64,000 nucleotides of DNA from Rattus norvegicus (lineage: Eukaryota > Chordata > Mammalia > Rodentia > Muridae). Below are positions 1-10,362 of the stretch, piece after piece (position 1 is the stretch's first letter; every line of letters starts with the position of its first letter). The stretch spans positions 65,746,439 to 65,810,438 of the forward strand of contig NC_086034.1 of the NCBI RefSeq assembly GCF_036323735.1, read 5' to 3'. A model generated the notes under the pieces. It saw only the letters and a program-made list of their open reading frames with translations, ran no database searches and was not told where the DNA came from. A program made the translations under genes and the position numbers.

Positions 1-746
1 GTAAATAATTCCCTTTTGAAGCTTTATATTTTAAAAAAAAGGGCACATGATGCATTTATGGATAATTTGGAAAAACACATTTAAAATATGCTAATTGTCT
101 AGAAGCACATAAATAGCTGAATTGTTCCACTTAATATGCACTTCAAGGTGTTCTGACAGCTGCTAGCCTCTCATGCTTCTAAGGCAGCCCAGTGCACCTG
201 TAGTCATGGTGACATTCTGAACGGGGAGGGGATGACTGAGGGAATGGAGCAACTCGTGGACAGCATGCAGATGATAGCGTCTTTACCAATGAAGAATAGG
301 ATGACCTCATATGACAGGGACCTCTTAGAATTATGGCTAAGTGATTTACATAGTGTTTAATTCTCATCATTCTGGTAGATCATCTACCTTTGACAATGAA
401 TTTTCTGAATTCCATGAACAAATTGAGTTAAGTCCACTTTGAATCATATTTGAGTAGTTGTTGTACTGGACAGAGCTGCCTAGAGGGATAGCAGCATGCA
501 CTAGAATGCTTTCAGTGTGACTGTGGGAGTTCGGAGGTACCCAGGCTCTTAGCTGGAGAAACCTGGGATTGCTCTGACTCTCTGTCAAGCAAACAGTCAT
601 TGCTGGACCACCCAGCTTCTACTGGAAGCTTCTTTTGTGTTTGTGACCCTTGAGCTCTATTTCTCTAATGATTTATAAAATATATATGGAGATATTATGA
701 ATTATAGTCATCCAGACTTTCCTCAGAACACTAGATATTATGATTC
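1..746. other. unique DNA, no gene recognised
   Basis: No repeat family or coding pattern is recognised. Short open frames of 63-77 codons on the minus strand have no domain-like composition and look like chance. Confidence 0.5.
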
Positions 747-1229
747 TGTATCAATCAGGTTCTCTAGAGTCACAGAACTTAGGGGTCGTCTCTATATAGT
801 AAGGGAATTTGTTAATGACTTACAGTCTGTAGTCCAGCTCCCCAACAATGGTCAGCAGCAGCTGTGAATGGAAGTTCAAGGCTCTAGCAGTTGTTCAGTC
901 CCACAAGGCAAGCAGGCAAAGAAGAGAGAATATTCCTTCTTCCAATGTCCTTATGTAGGTCTCCAGTAGAAGGTACTGGATTAAAGGTGTGCAGTCACTA
1001 TGCCTGGATCTGGGACTTGCTTCATCCCAGATGACCTTGAACTCAGAGATCACCTTGCCTTAGTCTCCTGGGATCCATAGCCACTATGCCTCAAGATTTC
1101 CATGCCAATATCCAGGTCAGAAACTTGTATCTCCCAGCCTCAAGATCAGGCTCACAGGTGTGCTTTCCAATTCTGGATTGTAGTTCATTTCTGATATAGT
1201 CAAGTTGACAACCAGGAATAGCCACTACA
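747..1229 (-). mobile_element. MaLR/ERVL-type solo LTR (rodent)
   Basis: On the minus strand this interval starts with TG and ends with CA; the plus-strand left edge reads tgtatcaatcaggttctct, the complement of the 'agagaaccctgactaataca' type of LTR end. The plus-strand right edge reads agttgacaaccaggaatagc. It is flanked by 'gatt' on both sides (742-745 and 1230-1233), a plausible short TSD. An internal stretch at about 985-1085 resembles antisense B1. Related copies lie at 43027-43624 and 48495-48676. The exact subfamily is not certain. Confidence 0.6.
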
Positions 1230-1277
1230 GATTTTTACCTAAATACATTTGAGTAGCTATTAATAAATACATTATCA

Positions 1278-1370
1278 GGTTGGGGATTTAGCTCAGCGGT
1301 AGAGCGCTTGCCTAGGGAGCGCAAGGCCCTGGGTTCGGTCCCCAGCTCCGAAAAAAAAAAAAAGAAAAAA
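1278..1370 (+). mobile_element. ID element (tRNA-Ala/BC1-derived SINE)
   Basis: The body has the Pol III A-box-like region (ggggatttagctcagcggta) and B-box-like region (gggttcggtccccagc) of ID SINEs, followed by an A-rich tail. A 12-bp TSD, AAATACATTATC, lies at 1265-1276 and 1370-1381. ID elements are retroposed by LINE-1 machinery and are especially numerous in rat, so this is a main species clue. The intact boxes and perfect TSD suggest a young copy. Confidence 0.95.
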
Positions 1371-1518
1371 AATACATTATCCCAATCCTAGGGTATAAAT
1401 TCAAAAGAAATTATGTTAGTATATTAATTCTATGTTTATGTTTGTTGCTGTATTATTCATACTCATTAAGGTGTTGAGTCAATCTTGGTGATCATCAGTG
1501 GATAGTTAGAAATAAGTG

Positions 1519-1543
1519 ATATCTATCTATCTATCTATCAATC

Positions 1544-1589
<46 letters not shown>

Positions 1590-1590
1590 G
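1519..1590. repeat. (TATC)n microsatellite
   Basis: Tandem TATC units over about 70 bp with one interruption (caatcatc near 1540). Confidence 0.95.
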
Positions 1591-1676
1591 TCACAATAGG
1601 ATAGTATTTAGCCATCAAAAGAATGATACCCTATTATTTGAAGTAAAACAATTGAAACCTAAGAATATCTTGGTAA

Positions 1677-1761
1677 GGCTGGGGATTTGGCTCAGTGGTA
1701 GAGCGCTTACCTAGGAAGCGCAAGGTCCTGGGTTCGGTCCCCAGCCCCGGAAAAAAAAAAA
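1677..1761 (+). mobile_element. ID element (SINE), second copy
   Basis: Same tRNA-like body as the copy at 1278, with a few differences (ctcagtggta, cttacctaggaagcgc) and a pure A-tail. The flanking duplication aagaatatcttggtaag is perfect over 17 bp (1661-1677 and 1762-1778). It lies in the same orientation only about 300 bp from the first copy, but the TSD is different, so it is an independent insertion. Confidence 0.95.
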
Positions 1762-1779
1762 AAGAATATCTTGGTAAGT

Positions 1780-1930
1780 GAGATAAGTCAGACCCTGTGC
1801 CAGAGACCTGTAATCCCAGCTAGTTGGAGAGCTGAGGGAGAAGCTTTCCAAGTTTAAATCCAGAATCGGAAGATATAGTGAGATGTTGGTTAGCCTGGCA
1901 GCTTAGTGAGACGGTGTCTCAAAACTAAAA
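1780..1930 (+). mobile_element. old B1-like (7SL-derived) SINE
   Basis: The stretch contains 'tgtaatcccagctagttgg', 'gctgaggg', 'gtttaaatccag' and 'gagacggtgtctcaaaa', in the order expected for a 7SL-derived SINE, but strongly diverged. It follows the second ID element directly. Confidence 0.5.
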
Positions 1931-1987
1931 GTGTAAAGTGGATCGAGACGTAGATGAGCAGTAAATTTATACTGTTAGCTTTGCCTT

Positions 1988-2330
1988 GATTTTTTTCAAC
2001 GTAGTATTTTTATTGATTCTTTGGTAATTTCATATCTTGTACACCATCACACCCACTTCCCAATTCTTCCATGTCTGCACCCCATCCTTGTGACTCCCCC
2101 ACCCCCATATAAAAATAAAGTCCAGTTTGTGTTATCTATACACTCACTGGAATGTGGTAAAACTCTCAGTGGCCTGCCCCTTAAATAGAACTGAGTCATT
2201 CCCCTCCTGCACCCCCACCAGAGCCATCAATTATAGACTTCAGCATCATTTCACACTTTTACGTTTTCCCTGATGGCTTCCTGCTTAGGTTCTTAATTTG
2301 TTGGGGGGTTTAGATGGGGGTAATGCTTGT
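1988..2330 (-). mobile_element. Lx-like LINE-1 3' fragment, left half of split element
   Basis: The plus strand reads as the complement of an old rodent LINE-1 3' UTR (ttattgattctttggtaatt near its start). The element is cut at 2330/2344 by the younger LINE-1 and appears to resume at 12205. Rejoining is supported by the duplicated catagacgctttct at the two break points. Confidence 0.6.
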
Positions 2331-2344
2331 CATAGACGCTTTCT
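2331..2344. repeat. TSD of the nested LINE-1, left copy
   Basis: The 14-bp sequence catagacgctttct is repeated exactly at 12191-12204, flanking the LINE-1. The pyrimidine run ttct next to the poly-T is the complement of an AAAA-type LINE-1 endonuclease nick site. Confidence 0.9.
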
Positions 2345-2354
2345 TTTTTTTTTA

Positions 2355-2842
2355 TTAACTTGAGTATTTCTTATATACATTTCGAGTGTTATTCCCTTTC
2401 CCGGTTTCTGGGCAAACATCCCCCCTCCCCTTCTTTATGGGTGTTCCCCTCCCCATCCTCCCCCCATTGCCGCCCTCCCCACAACAATCTAGTTCACTGG
2501 GGGTTCAGTCTTAGCAGGACCCAGGGCTTCCCCTTCCACTGGTGCTCTTACTAGGATATTCATTGCTACCTATGAGGTTAGAGTTCAGGGTCAGTCCATG
2601 TATAGTCTTTAGGTAGTGGCTTAGTCCCTGGAAGCTCTGGTTGCTTGGCATTGTTGTACATATGGGGTCTCCAGCCCCTTCAAGCTCTTCCAGTTCTTTC
2701 TCTGATTCCTTCAACAGGGGTCCTATTCTCAATACAGTGGTTTGCTGCTGGCATACGCCTCTGTGTTTGCTGTATTCTGGCTGTGTCTCTCGGGAGAGAT
2801 CTACATCCAGCTCCTGTCGGCCTGCACTTCTTTGCTTCCCCC
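2355..2842 (-). other. LINE-1 3' UTR with G-rich tract
   Basis: Rodent LINE-1 3' UTR on the minus strand. Plus-strand C-runs at 2420-2480 mean the minus (sense) strand carries at least four G-runs of three to six within about 40 nt, a G-quadruplex-capable polypurine tract typical of rodent LINE-1 3' UTRs. A 73-codon frame (2732-2511) runs through it. I regard this as an untranslated relic. Confidence 0.85.
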
Positions 2843-5500
2843 TGAAGTCCTTTTATTGTTGAGGATAGTTTTAGCTATCCTGGCTTTTTTGTTATTCCAG
2901 ATGGATTTGCAAATTGTTCTGTCTAACTCTTTGAAGAATTGGATTGGTATTTTGATGGGGATTGCATTGAATCTGTAGATCACTTTTGGTAAAATGGCCA
3001 TTTTTACTATATTAATCCTGCCAATCCATGAGCATGGGAGATCTTTCCATCTTCTGAGGACTTCTTCAATTTCTTTCTTCAGAGTCTTGAAGTTCTTATT
3101 GTACAAATCTTTTACTTGCTTGGTTAAAGTCACACTGAGGTACTTTATATTATTTGGGTCTATTATGAAGGGTGTCGTTTCCCTAATTTCTTTCTCGGCT
3201 TGTTTCTCTTTTGAGTAGAGGAAGGCTACTGATTTATTTGAGTTAATTTTATACCCAGCCACTTTGCTGAAGTTGTTTATCAGCTTTAGTAGTTCTCTGG
3301 TGGAACTTTTGGGATCACTTAAATATACTATCATATCATCTGCAAATAGTGATATTTTGACTTCTTCTTTTCCGATCTGTATCCCCTTGACCTCCTTTTG
3401 TTGTCTGATTGCTCTGGCTAGAACTTCAAGAACTATATTGAATAAGTAGGGAGAGAGTGGGCAGCCTTGTCTAGTCCCTGATTTTAGTGGGATTGCTTCA
3501 AGTTTCTCTCCATTTAGTTTAATGTTAGCAACTGGTTTGCTGTATATGGCTTTTACTATGTTTAGGTATGGGCCTTGAATTCCTATTCTTTCCAGGACTT
3601 TTATCATGAAGGGGTGTTGAATTTTGTCAAATGCTTTCTCAGCATCTAATGAAATGATCATGTGGTTTTGTTCTTTCAGTTTGTTTATATAATGGATCAG
3701 ATTGATGGTTTTCTGTATATTGAACCATCCCTGCATGTCTGGGATGAAGCCTACTTGATCATGGTGGATGATTGTTTTGATGTGCTCTTGGATTCGGTTT
3801 GCCAGAATTTTATTGAGTATTTTTGCATCGATATTCATAAGGGAAATTGGTCTGAAGTTCTCTTTCTTTGTTGGGTCTTTGTGTGGTTTAGGTATAAGAG
3901 TAATTGTGGCTTCATAGAAGGAATTCGGTAGTGCTCCATCTGTTTCAATTTTGTGGAATAGTTTGGATAATATTGGTATGAGGTCTTCTATGAAGGTCTG
4001 ATAGAATTCTGCACTAAACCCGTCTGGACCTGGGCTCTTTTTGGTTGGGAGACCTTCAATGACTGCTTCTATTTCCTTAGGAGTTATGGGGATTGTTTAA
4101 CTGGTTTATCTGTTCCTGATTTAACTTCGGTACCTGGTATCTGTCTAGGAAATTGTCCATTTCCTGCAGATTTTCAAGTTTTGTTGAATATAGGCTTTTA
4201 TAGTAAGATCTGATGGTTTTTTGAATTTCCTCTGAATCTGTAGTTATGTGTCCCTTTTCATTTCTGATTTTGTTAATTTGGATACACTCTCTGTGTCCTC
4301 TCGTTAGTCTGGCTAAGGGTTTATCTATCTTGTTGATTTTCTCAAAGAACCAACTTTTGGTTCTGTTGATTCTTTCTAAGGTCCTTTTTGTTTCTACTTG
4401 GTTGATTTCAGCTCTGAGTTTGATTATTTCCTGCCTTCTACTCCTCCTGGGTGTATTTGCTTCTTTTTGTTCTAGAGCTTTTAGGTGTGCTGTCAAGCTG
4501 CTGACATATGCTCTTTCCTGGTTCTTTCTGCAGGCACTCAGCGCTATGAGTTTTCCTCTTAGCACAGCTTTCATTGTGTCCCATAAGTTTGGGTATGTTG
4601 TACCTTCATTTTCATTAAATTCTAAAAAGTCTTTAATTTCTTTCTTTATTTCTTCCTTGACCAGGTTATCATTGAGTAGAGCATTGTTCAATTTCCACGT
4701 ATATGTGGGCATTCTTCCCTTATTGTTATTGAAGACCAGTTTTAGGCCATGGTGGTCTGATAGCATGCATGGGATTATTTCTATCTTTCTGTACCTGTTG
4801 AGGCCCGTTTTTTGACCAATTATATGGTCAATTTTGGAGAAAGTACCATGAGGAGCTGAGAAGAAGGTATATCCTTTTGCTTTAGGATAGAATGTTCTAT
4901 AAATATCTGTTAAGTCCATTTGGCTCATGACTTCTCTTAGTCTGTCTACGACTCTGTTTAATTTCTGTTTCCACGATCTGTCCATTGATGAGAGTGGGGT
5001 GTTGAAATCTCCTACTATTATTGTGTGAGGTGCAATGTGTGTTTTGAGCTTTAGTAAGGTTTCTTTTACGTATGTAGGTGCCCTTGTATTTGGGGCATAG
5101 ATATTTAGGATTGAGAGTTCATCTTGGTGGATTTTTCCTTTGATGAATATGAAGTGTCCTTCCTTATCTTTTTTGATGACTTTTAGTTGAAAATTGATTT
5201 TATTTGATATTAGAATGGCTACTCCAGCTTGCTCTTCCGACCATTTGCTTGGAAAGTTGTTTTCCAGCCTTTCACTCTGAGGTAGTGTCTGTCTTTGTCT
5301 CTGAGGTGTGTTTCCTGTAGGCAGTGGAATGCAGGGTCCTCGTTGCATATCCAGTTCGTTAATCTACGTCTTTTTATTGGGGAGTTGAGGCCATTGATGT
5401 TGAAAGATATTAAGGAATAGTGATTATTGCTTCCTGTTATATTCATATTTGGATGTGAGGTTATGTTTGTGTGCTTTTCTTCTCTTTGTTTTGTTGCCAA
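2843..5500 (-). pseudogene. LINE-1 ORF2 (endonuclease-reverse transcriptase), broken
   Basis: ORF2 starts at the ATG at 5500 (MATKQREEKHTN). The endonuclease carries [27 protein letters not shown] and [10 protein letters not shown], the expected Mg-binding and catalytic positions. The reverse transcriptase carries [32 protein letters not shown] and the FADD active site. A 1-nt deletion near 5233 and a 1-nt insertion in the gggg at 4087-4090 shift the frame. After '[10 protein letters not shown]' near 2850 the sequence jumps into the 3' UTR, so the thumb/C-terminal and Cys-rich regions (several hundred codons) are missing. The protein in an intact element nicks DNA and copies RNA by target-primed reverse transcription. 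Confidence 0.93.
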
Positions 5501-5505
5501 GACAA

Positions 5506-6621
5506 TTAGTTTCTTGCTTCTTCTAGGGTATAGCTTGCCTCCTTATGTTGGGCTTTACCATTTATTATCCTTTGTAGTGCTGGATTTGTAGAAAGATATT
5601 GTGTAAATTTGGTTTTGTCATGGAATATCTTGGTTTCTCTATCTATGTTAATTGAAAGTTTTGCAGGATACAGTAACCTGGGCTGGCATTTGTGTTCTCT
5701 TAGGGTCTGTATGACATCAGTCCAGGATCTTCTGGCCTTCATAGTTTCTGGCGAGAAGTCTGGTGTGATTCTGATAGGTCTGCCTTTATATGTTACTTGA
5801 CCTTTTTCCCTTACTGCTTTTAATATTCTTTCTTTATTTTGTGCGTTTGGTGTTTTGACTATTATGTGACGGGAGGTGTTTCTTTTCTGGTCCAATCTAT
5901 TTGGAGTTCTGTAGGCTTCTTGTATGCCTATGAGTATCTCTTTTTTAGGTTAGGGAAGTTTTCTATGATTTTTTTGAAGATATTTACTGGTCCTTTGAGC
6001 TGGGAGTCTTCACTCTCTCTATACCTATTATCCTTAGGTTTGATCTTCTCATTGAGTCCTGGATTTCCTGTATGTTTTGGACCAGTAGTTTTTCCGCTTT
6101 ACATTATCTTTGACAGTTGAGTCAATGATTTCTATGGAATCTTCTGATCCTGAGATTCTCTCTTCCATCTCTTGTATTCTGTTGGTGAAGCTTGTATCTA
6201 CAGCTCCTTGTCTCTTCTTTTGGTTTTCTATATCCAGGGTTGTTTCCATGTGTTCTTTCTTGATTGCTTATATTTCCATTTTTAATTCCTTCAACTGTTT
6301 GATTGTATTTTCCTGGAATTTTTTCAGGGATTTTTGTGACTCCTCTCTATGGGCTTCTACTTGATTATTTATGATTTCCTGGTATTCTTTCAGGCATTTT
6401 TGCGATTCCTCTCTGTAGGCTTCTACTTGTTCTCTAAGGGAGTTCTTCACGTCTTTCTTGAAGTCCTCCAGCATCAGGATCAAATATGATTTTGAAACTC
6501 GATCTTGCTTTTCTGGTCTGTTTGGATATTCCGTGTTTGCTTTTGTGGGAGAATTGTGCTCCGATGATGGCATGTAGTCTTGGTTTCTGTTGCTTGGGTT
6601 CCTGCGCTTGCCTCTGGCCAT
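5506..6621 (-). pseudogene. LINE-1 ORF1 (RNA-binding chaperone), broken
   Basis: The frame opens at 6621 (MARGKRRNPSNRNQD). A coiled-coil stretch rich in E, K and Q follows, with two tandem EAxREESQK-type segments, then the RRM and C-terminal region (RPIRITPDFSPETMKARR, LREHKCQPRLLYPAKLS). A TAA replaces a Glu codon near 6268-6270, and a 1-nt deletion in an A-run near 6095 shifts the frame. ORF1 ends at 5506, five bases before the ORF2 ATG, as in rodent LINE-1. The ancestral protein forms trimers and packages LINE-1 RNA. Confidence 0.9.
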
Positions 6622-6769
6622 CAGATTATCTCTAGTGTTACTTTGTTCTGCTATTTCTGACAGTGGCTAGACTGTCCTATAAGCCTGTGTGTCAGGAGTG
6701 CTGTAGACCTGTTTTCCTGTTTTCTTTCAGCCAGTTATGGGGACAGAGTGTTCTGCTTTCGGGCGTGTA
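6622..6769 (-). promoter_or_regulatory. LINE-1 5' UTR, proximal part
   Basis: This 148-bp stretch lies between the ORF1 ATG and the ERV and is continuous with 11292 onward once the provirus and one TSD copy are removed. The last six bases, cgtgta at 6764-6769, are one copy of the proviral TSD. Confidence 0.8.
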
Positions 6770-7150
6770 TGTCCCGTGCTGCGTCTTGCCAGCAGGAACG
6801 ACGCGGCACACACAGGATCCTACTGCAGAAAAGCTTTAATGCGTCTTGAGAGGGAGAGCATAAGCTTACAATGCGGAGACGCCGAGTGAGGAATAGCCGT
6901 CCCTTATATAGGAAACTATCCTCGCCTAGGACGTGTCACTCTCTGACTGGTCGCTGCCAATTATGCCAGATGACGTACCAAAACGTACGTGTCCCTTTGA
7001 GTAGGGAAGTTACCAGGCGCCTGCGTATTGCCCTTTTTACTAGGTGCGTTCTGCCGGATGCCGGTGCCATCTTGTAATGGAGTATGTGAGGACAGCTCCT
7101 CGGACAGCTCCTCACATCTGTGAGGACAGCTCCTCGGACAGCTCCTCACA
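6770..7150 (-). mobile_element. 3' LTR of the provirus (381 bp)
   Basis: It begins TG and ends CA on either strand. Minus-strand signals are a TATA box (tatataagg, 6902-6910) and an ATTAAA poly(A) signal (6835-6840). The U3 end carries two copies of a 34-bp unit. Compared with the other LTR there are seven substitutions, all between 6777 and 6896, and none that I could see from 6897 to the end. Confidence 0.93.
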
Positions 7151-7165
7151 TCTCCTCCTTTTCTG
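7151..7165 (-). promoter_or_regulatory. polypurine tract of the provirus
   Basis: On the minus strand a purine run (aaaaggaggaga) abuts the 3' LTR directly, the position of the plus-strand primer in retroviral reverse transcription. An A-run (complement of the T-run at 7167-7178) precedes it. Confidence 0.8.
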
Positions 7166-7447
7166 TTTTTTTTTTTTTAAGCAAACAGGACACCCAGATA
7201 TAGGAGGGCGAAGACAGAGGTCATATCCTCGTACAAAGTTGGCGAACCTGTACAAGAGAGATACCCTTAGGCTGTTGTTGGGACCCAGGGCACTCCCGAC
7301 CTGTCACACTGCCATTTTTCGAGGGAGGGAAAACTGGGGCAGAAACCCTCATGTAATATGACATGCCTTCCAGGGAGCGTATTTGGTAGAACTTCCCTGT
7401 GCGATGCTAAGCTCGTCACCCCTCATGGGCTGCTCAAGCCGGACACT
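7166..7447 (-). other. proviral 3' untranslated interior
   Basis: This lies between the env end and the polypurine tract. I see no coding pattern in it. Confidence 0.6.
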
Positions 7448-8248
7448 CTAATCCTGTGCAATGAACCGAGGTTCTAGGAGTGCAAGAGCTGTCCAGCTGG
7501 CGACCTGTTGCTTGAGCATGGTCAACCAGATATCGGCTGACGCTCCTTGTTCAAGGGCTACAAGCGCCTGGGCGATCACTACTTTGTCCTTTCTTGTTTG
7601 AGATCTCAATTTGCAAAGCAACCAGAGGAGTAACACTAATCCACAGCAGAGGATCACTCCAAAAAGTCCCACTCCCACCCATTCCTTGAAATAAGAGACT
7701 GCTGAGGTGATCCAGGACGACAATCCCTCCATCAAAGACAGGTCCAGTCGGGTAGAATTTACTTGAATGATGGTCGCTCTCAGCTCCCGAAGTGTCTGTT
7801 CAAACTCCGAGGTCCAATTCTGTAACAGATGCTGTGAAAGACTCTTAGACAGATTAGCAGCTCGGGTAAATTTGTCATATTATATGGAGGTGACACAAAG
7901 GCCTGGGAGTTTTTGCTCACAGCCAAGCTGGGCCAGTTGCCATAGAATGTCTAATTGCTCTCGGACCAGATCTATACGTTGGTTGACAAGCATAAGGCCT
8001 CCCTATATCTGAATATTGGCCGAGGCCTGTCTGTCCCGAGCCACAGAGACGGTGGCCGATAAACCATTGATAGTTTGGGTTGTCTGTACTGTATTTGACA
8101 AGGCCAATGCCGAGGCAATAACCGAGGCAGCGACTGCTGTCATAGCAATAATGCCAGCAATAATTGCAGAAGTACCAAAATCTCTTTTTCCTCTAAATAA
8201 GGTCATGGTCCCCGGGGTATCAACAGGGATCGGGATAAAGCGAGGCAT
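7448..8248 (-). pseudogene. env: proviral env, transmembrane subunit (two stops)
   Basis: A single minus-strand frame runs from 8248 to 7448. It contains a short basic cleavage-like site (RGKRD), a long Ala/Ile-rich hydrophobic segment typical of a fusion peptide, a heptad-like region, a Cys-7 residues-Cys loop, and near the end a hydrophobic anchor (GVILCCGLVLLLWLL) with a basic cytoplasmic tail. In-frame stops occur at 8003-8005 (TAG) and 7880-7882 (TAA). The ancestral product mediated membrane fusion. The architecture is betaretrovirus/HML-like. This copy cannot give a full-length product. Confidence 0.8.
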
Positions 8249-8631
8249 GCGGGTAACTACTGCGATATTTTATATGAGTAGCTGTCCAGACAGAGGCAGC
8301 AGGTTTGATGTTCCCCGTCCAGGAAAATGACAACCGTCCCTTTTCACCCTTTCCTCCAAGTAGCATCGCCATGGGCGTAAGATCAGTGCAGCTACCATTA
8401 ACGCAATGTAAGGCCACCACCATAGAGAACTGTGGCATTAGCCACAATGTCCTCCTCACCAGTTCCCCATGTGGCCTCCCTTAACCAAGCAGAAGATTGA
8501 TTATATAACATAATGCAAGGGAGATCAAAAGATGTTTTGTTGAATATGCCAAAACAAAGGCTGCCCTTAAGGGGAATAGTCCTATTTTCTTTTAGTCGTT
8601 CAACCTGTGGATCCTTAGGTAAATAGGCCAA
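8220..8631 (-). pseudogene. env: proviral env, surface subunit fragment
   Basis: Two overlapping minus-strand frames, 8631-8398 and 8459-8220, carry env-like text with several N-glycosylation sequons (NKT, NQS, NAT, NGS) and conserved-looking cysteines. The frame changes within 8398-8459. About 130 codons are left, well short of a normal surface subunit, so an internal deletion is likely. It abuts the end of pol at 8634. Confidence 0.65.
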
Positions 8632-8633
8632 CC

Positions 8634-9742
8634 CTAAATCCCTGTTAGTGGTACATCACCGGCATCGGGAGTGGAAAGGTTGACATTATTCCCCATCGTA
8701 GCTCGCCCTGCACTGTTGCTGGCATCCACGGAAGAAGAGTGAGGAGGTGCAGGAGTCCCAGTCCCTTCTTGATCACTTGCTGTGATGCTCCGAGTAAGTC
8801 GTCCTGGGATCCATATGGGATTTTCATTGTCCTGTGGAAAAACACATACAGCTCCCCTGGATCTTATTAAAACAGGATCTGGGCCTTTCCATTCATTTGT
8901 TAATACATCCTTCCATTTGACTAATTCTTTTGTCCTCTTGGGCTCTGAGCAATGTCGCTCAGTCGCTGTTTGTCCAGTTTCATCAAGATTTAAAAAATTT
9001 AAGGTAAAAAGGGCCAGAGCAGTGGCCACTCGGGGTGTTGGGGGGAGTTCTATCATAATTCCCCTTCTTTGTTTTATTAAATATGATTTGAGCGTCTGAT
9101 GAGCACGCTCTATGATTCCCTGTCCTTGAGGGTTGTAGGCAGGCCCGTCAGGTGGGTAACCTGCATCTGAGCACAAAACTGACGGAATTTTTGAGATGTG
9201 TAAGCGGGGCCATTGTCAGTTTTTACACATTTTGGCTTTCCCCAAGCACTCCATGCTTCAAGGCAGTGCTGAATGACATGTGTTGTTTTTTCTCCTGTAA
9301 GTGGGGTGGCATGTAGAATGCCAGAACATGTGTCTATAGATACATGCACATACTGTAATTTTCCAAAAGTAGAATTATGAGTAACATCCATTTGCCAGAT
9401 TTGCAATGGCTGTATTCCTCTCGGGTTGACCCCGATGTGAGGAACTGGGAGGAACTGGCAGCACTGTTGGCATTGGGTGACTATATCACGTGCCTCTTTT
9501 CTAGTTATAGAGAAGCGGCGGCGTAAAGTTTCTGAGGTGACATGGAAATTGCCATGAAAGGCTTTAGCGGCCTCTAAAGGAGAGGCCAGGGCCACAGCTA
9601 TCATTTTTGTGGCTTTGTCAGCCAAATCATTCTCTGAACTCATTGGGCCAGGGAGTCCAGAATGGGCCCGTATATGAGTAATGTATACAGGGAATCTTCT
9701 ATTTAATAGGATAATTTGGATTTTTCGGAAAATATCTGCCAC
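8634..9742 (-). pseudogene. pol: proviral pol: RNase H end plus integrase, frameshifted
   Basis: The frame from 9742 starts inside RNase H ([21 protein letters not shown]) and continues into integrase. The N-terminal zinc-binding His and Cys (TQCQQC) are visible, as are the first catalytic Asp in QMDVTH and the second in KTDNGPAY. A 1-nt deletion near 9138 ends this frame at 9110. The other frame (9176-8634) continues with the third acidic residue in QGIIERAH and the SH3-like C-terminal part ending in a Pro/Ser tail. Reverse transcriptase and protease are absent. Integrase joins viral DNA to host DNA in intact relatives. Confidence 0.88.
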
Positions 9743-9759
9743 CTTACTAGTGGTTTTAA

Positions 9760-10362
9760 TTATACTGGCGGTTTCAAGAATACTAACAGCACTAGCTCGG
9801 CCTCCTCCTCTGAGTCTAAGGTTTTATTTTCAGAGCTTTCAGAACTGTCGAGGTTCAGTGCTTCTAGCTCTTTCACAGGGTATAGGCTGGCTCCCCCTCC
9901 TGGTTTATGTGTAGAGGAGGAAGTGCTGGAATCTGAAAATTTCAACGCTCCCTTGTCTGCGGACTTACCGGGAGGGCCTTTTTTCTTTCTTAGGACGTCC
10001 TTTTTCTTGCGCGCGCCCAACCTCTCACTACGTTCGGTTTCTGACATACTTTCCTGGACTACCTTGAGAGTGGCCTGTCCTTCTACTACTGCTGCCTTAC
10101 ACGTTTCATCCTTTAAACAATTCTTAACCAGCTTCCATATAGCTTTGGTCCCTAGGCGCAGATCCTCTTCCGCCAATTTTCTGTCAAGGTCTTTTCCAAG
10201 TTTGTTCCATGAGGCAATTGTAAACGAGCCTGAACAGGCAAACCAAGGCGCCACCCTCTCCACCTCCTTCACAAAGTTTTTAAGTGTTCCTCCTCCAATT
10301 TTGATGTTCCTCTGCTTTAACACTGTTTCCAAGGCTGTGACCACAGACTGTGAGGATTCCAT
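9760..10362 (-). CDS. gag: proviral gag fragment, matrix-like N-terminus (201 codons)
   Basis: This open frame starts at an ATG in good initiation context (atcATGg) downstream of the primer site. The first ~95 residues look like a betaretroviral matrix domain with a WF...[10 protein letters not shown] region, followed by a Lys/Arg-rich segment ([13 protein letters not shown]) and a Ser/Glu-rich acidic tail. The frame runs through a deletion junction near 9775-9795 into RNase H-coding DNA, out of frame, and stops after LKPPV. Capsid and nucleocapsid are gone. It could yield a short matrix-only protein if transcribed; that is an inference with no support beyond the open frame. There is no N-terminal Gly for myristoylation. 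Confidence 0.72.
   Translation of the reverse strand: MESSQSVVTALETVLKQRNIKIGGGTLKNFVKEVERVAPWFACSGSFTIASWNKLGKDLDRKLAEEDLRLGTKAIWKLVKNCLKDETCKAAVVEGQATLKVVQESMSETERSERLGARKKKDVLRKKKGPPGKSADKGALKFSDSSTSSSTHKPGGGASLYPVKELEALNLDSSESSENKTLDSEEEAELVLLVFLKPPV

Noticed and set aside
1278..1361. tRNA-Ala-like gene
   Set aside because: The A-tail, TSD and ID-type body show a retroposed SINE. The same applies to 1677, 24522 and 63268.
2511..2732. 73-codon frame (ERIGPLL-type text) downstream of ORF2
   Set aside because: It is the LINE-1 3' UTR read in an open frame and has no evidence of translation.
4246..4815. 189-codon plus-strand frame rich in Leu/Ser
   Set aside because: Exact antisense of the LINE-1 ORF2 coding region.
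6871..7077. 68-codon plus-strand frame, repeated at 10944-11150
   Set aside because: Both are the same antisense stretch of the two LTRs. The repetition reflects LTR identity, not a gene family.
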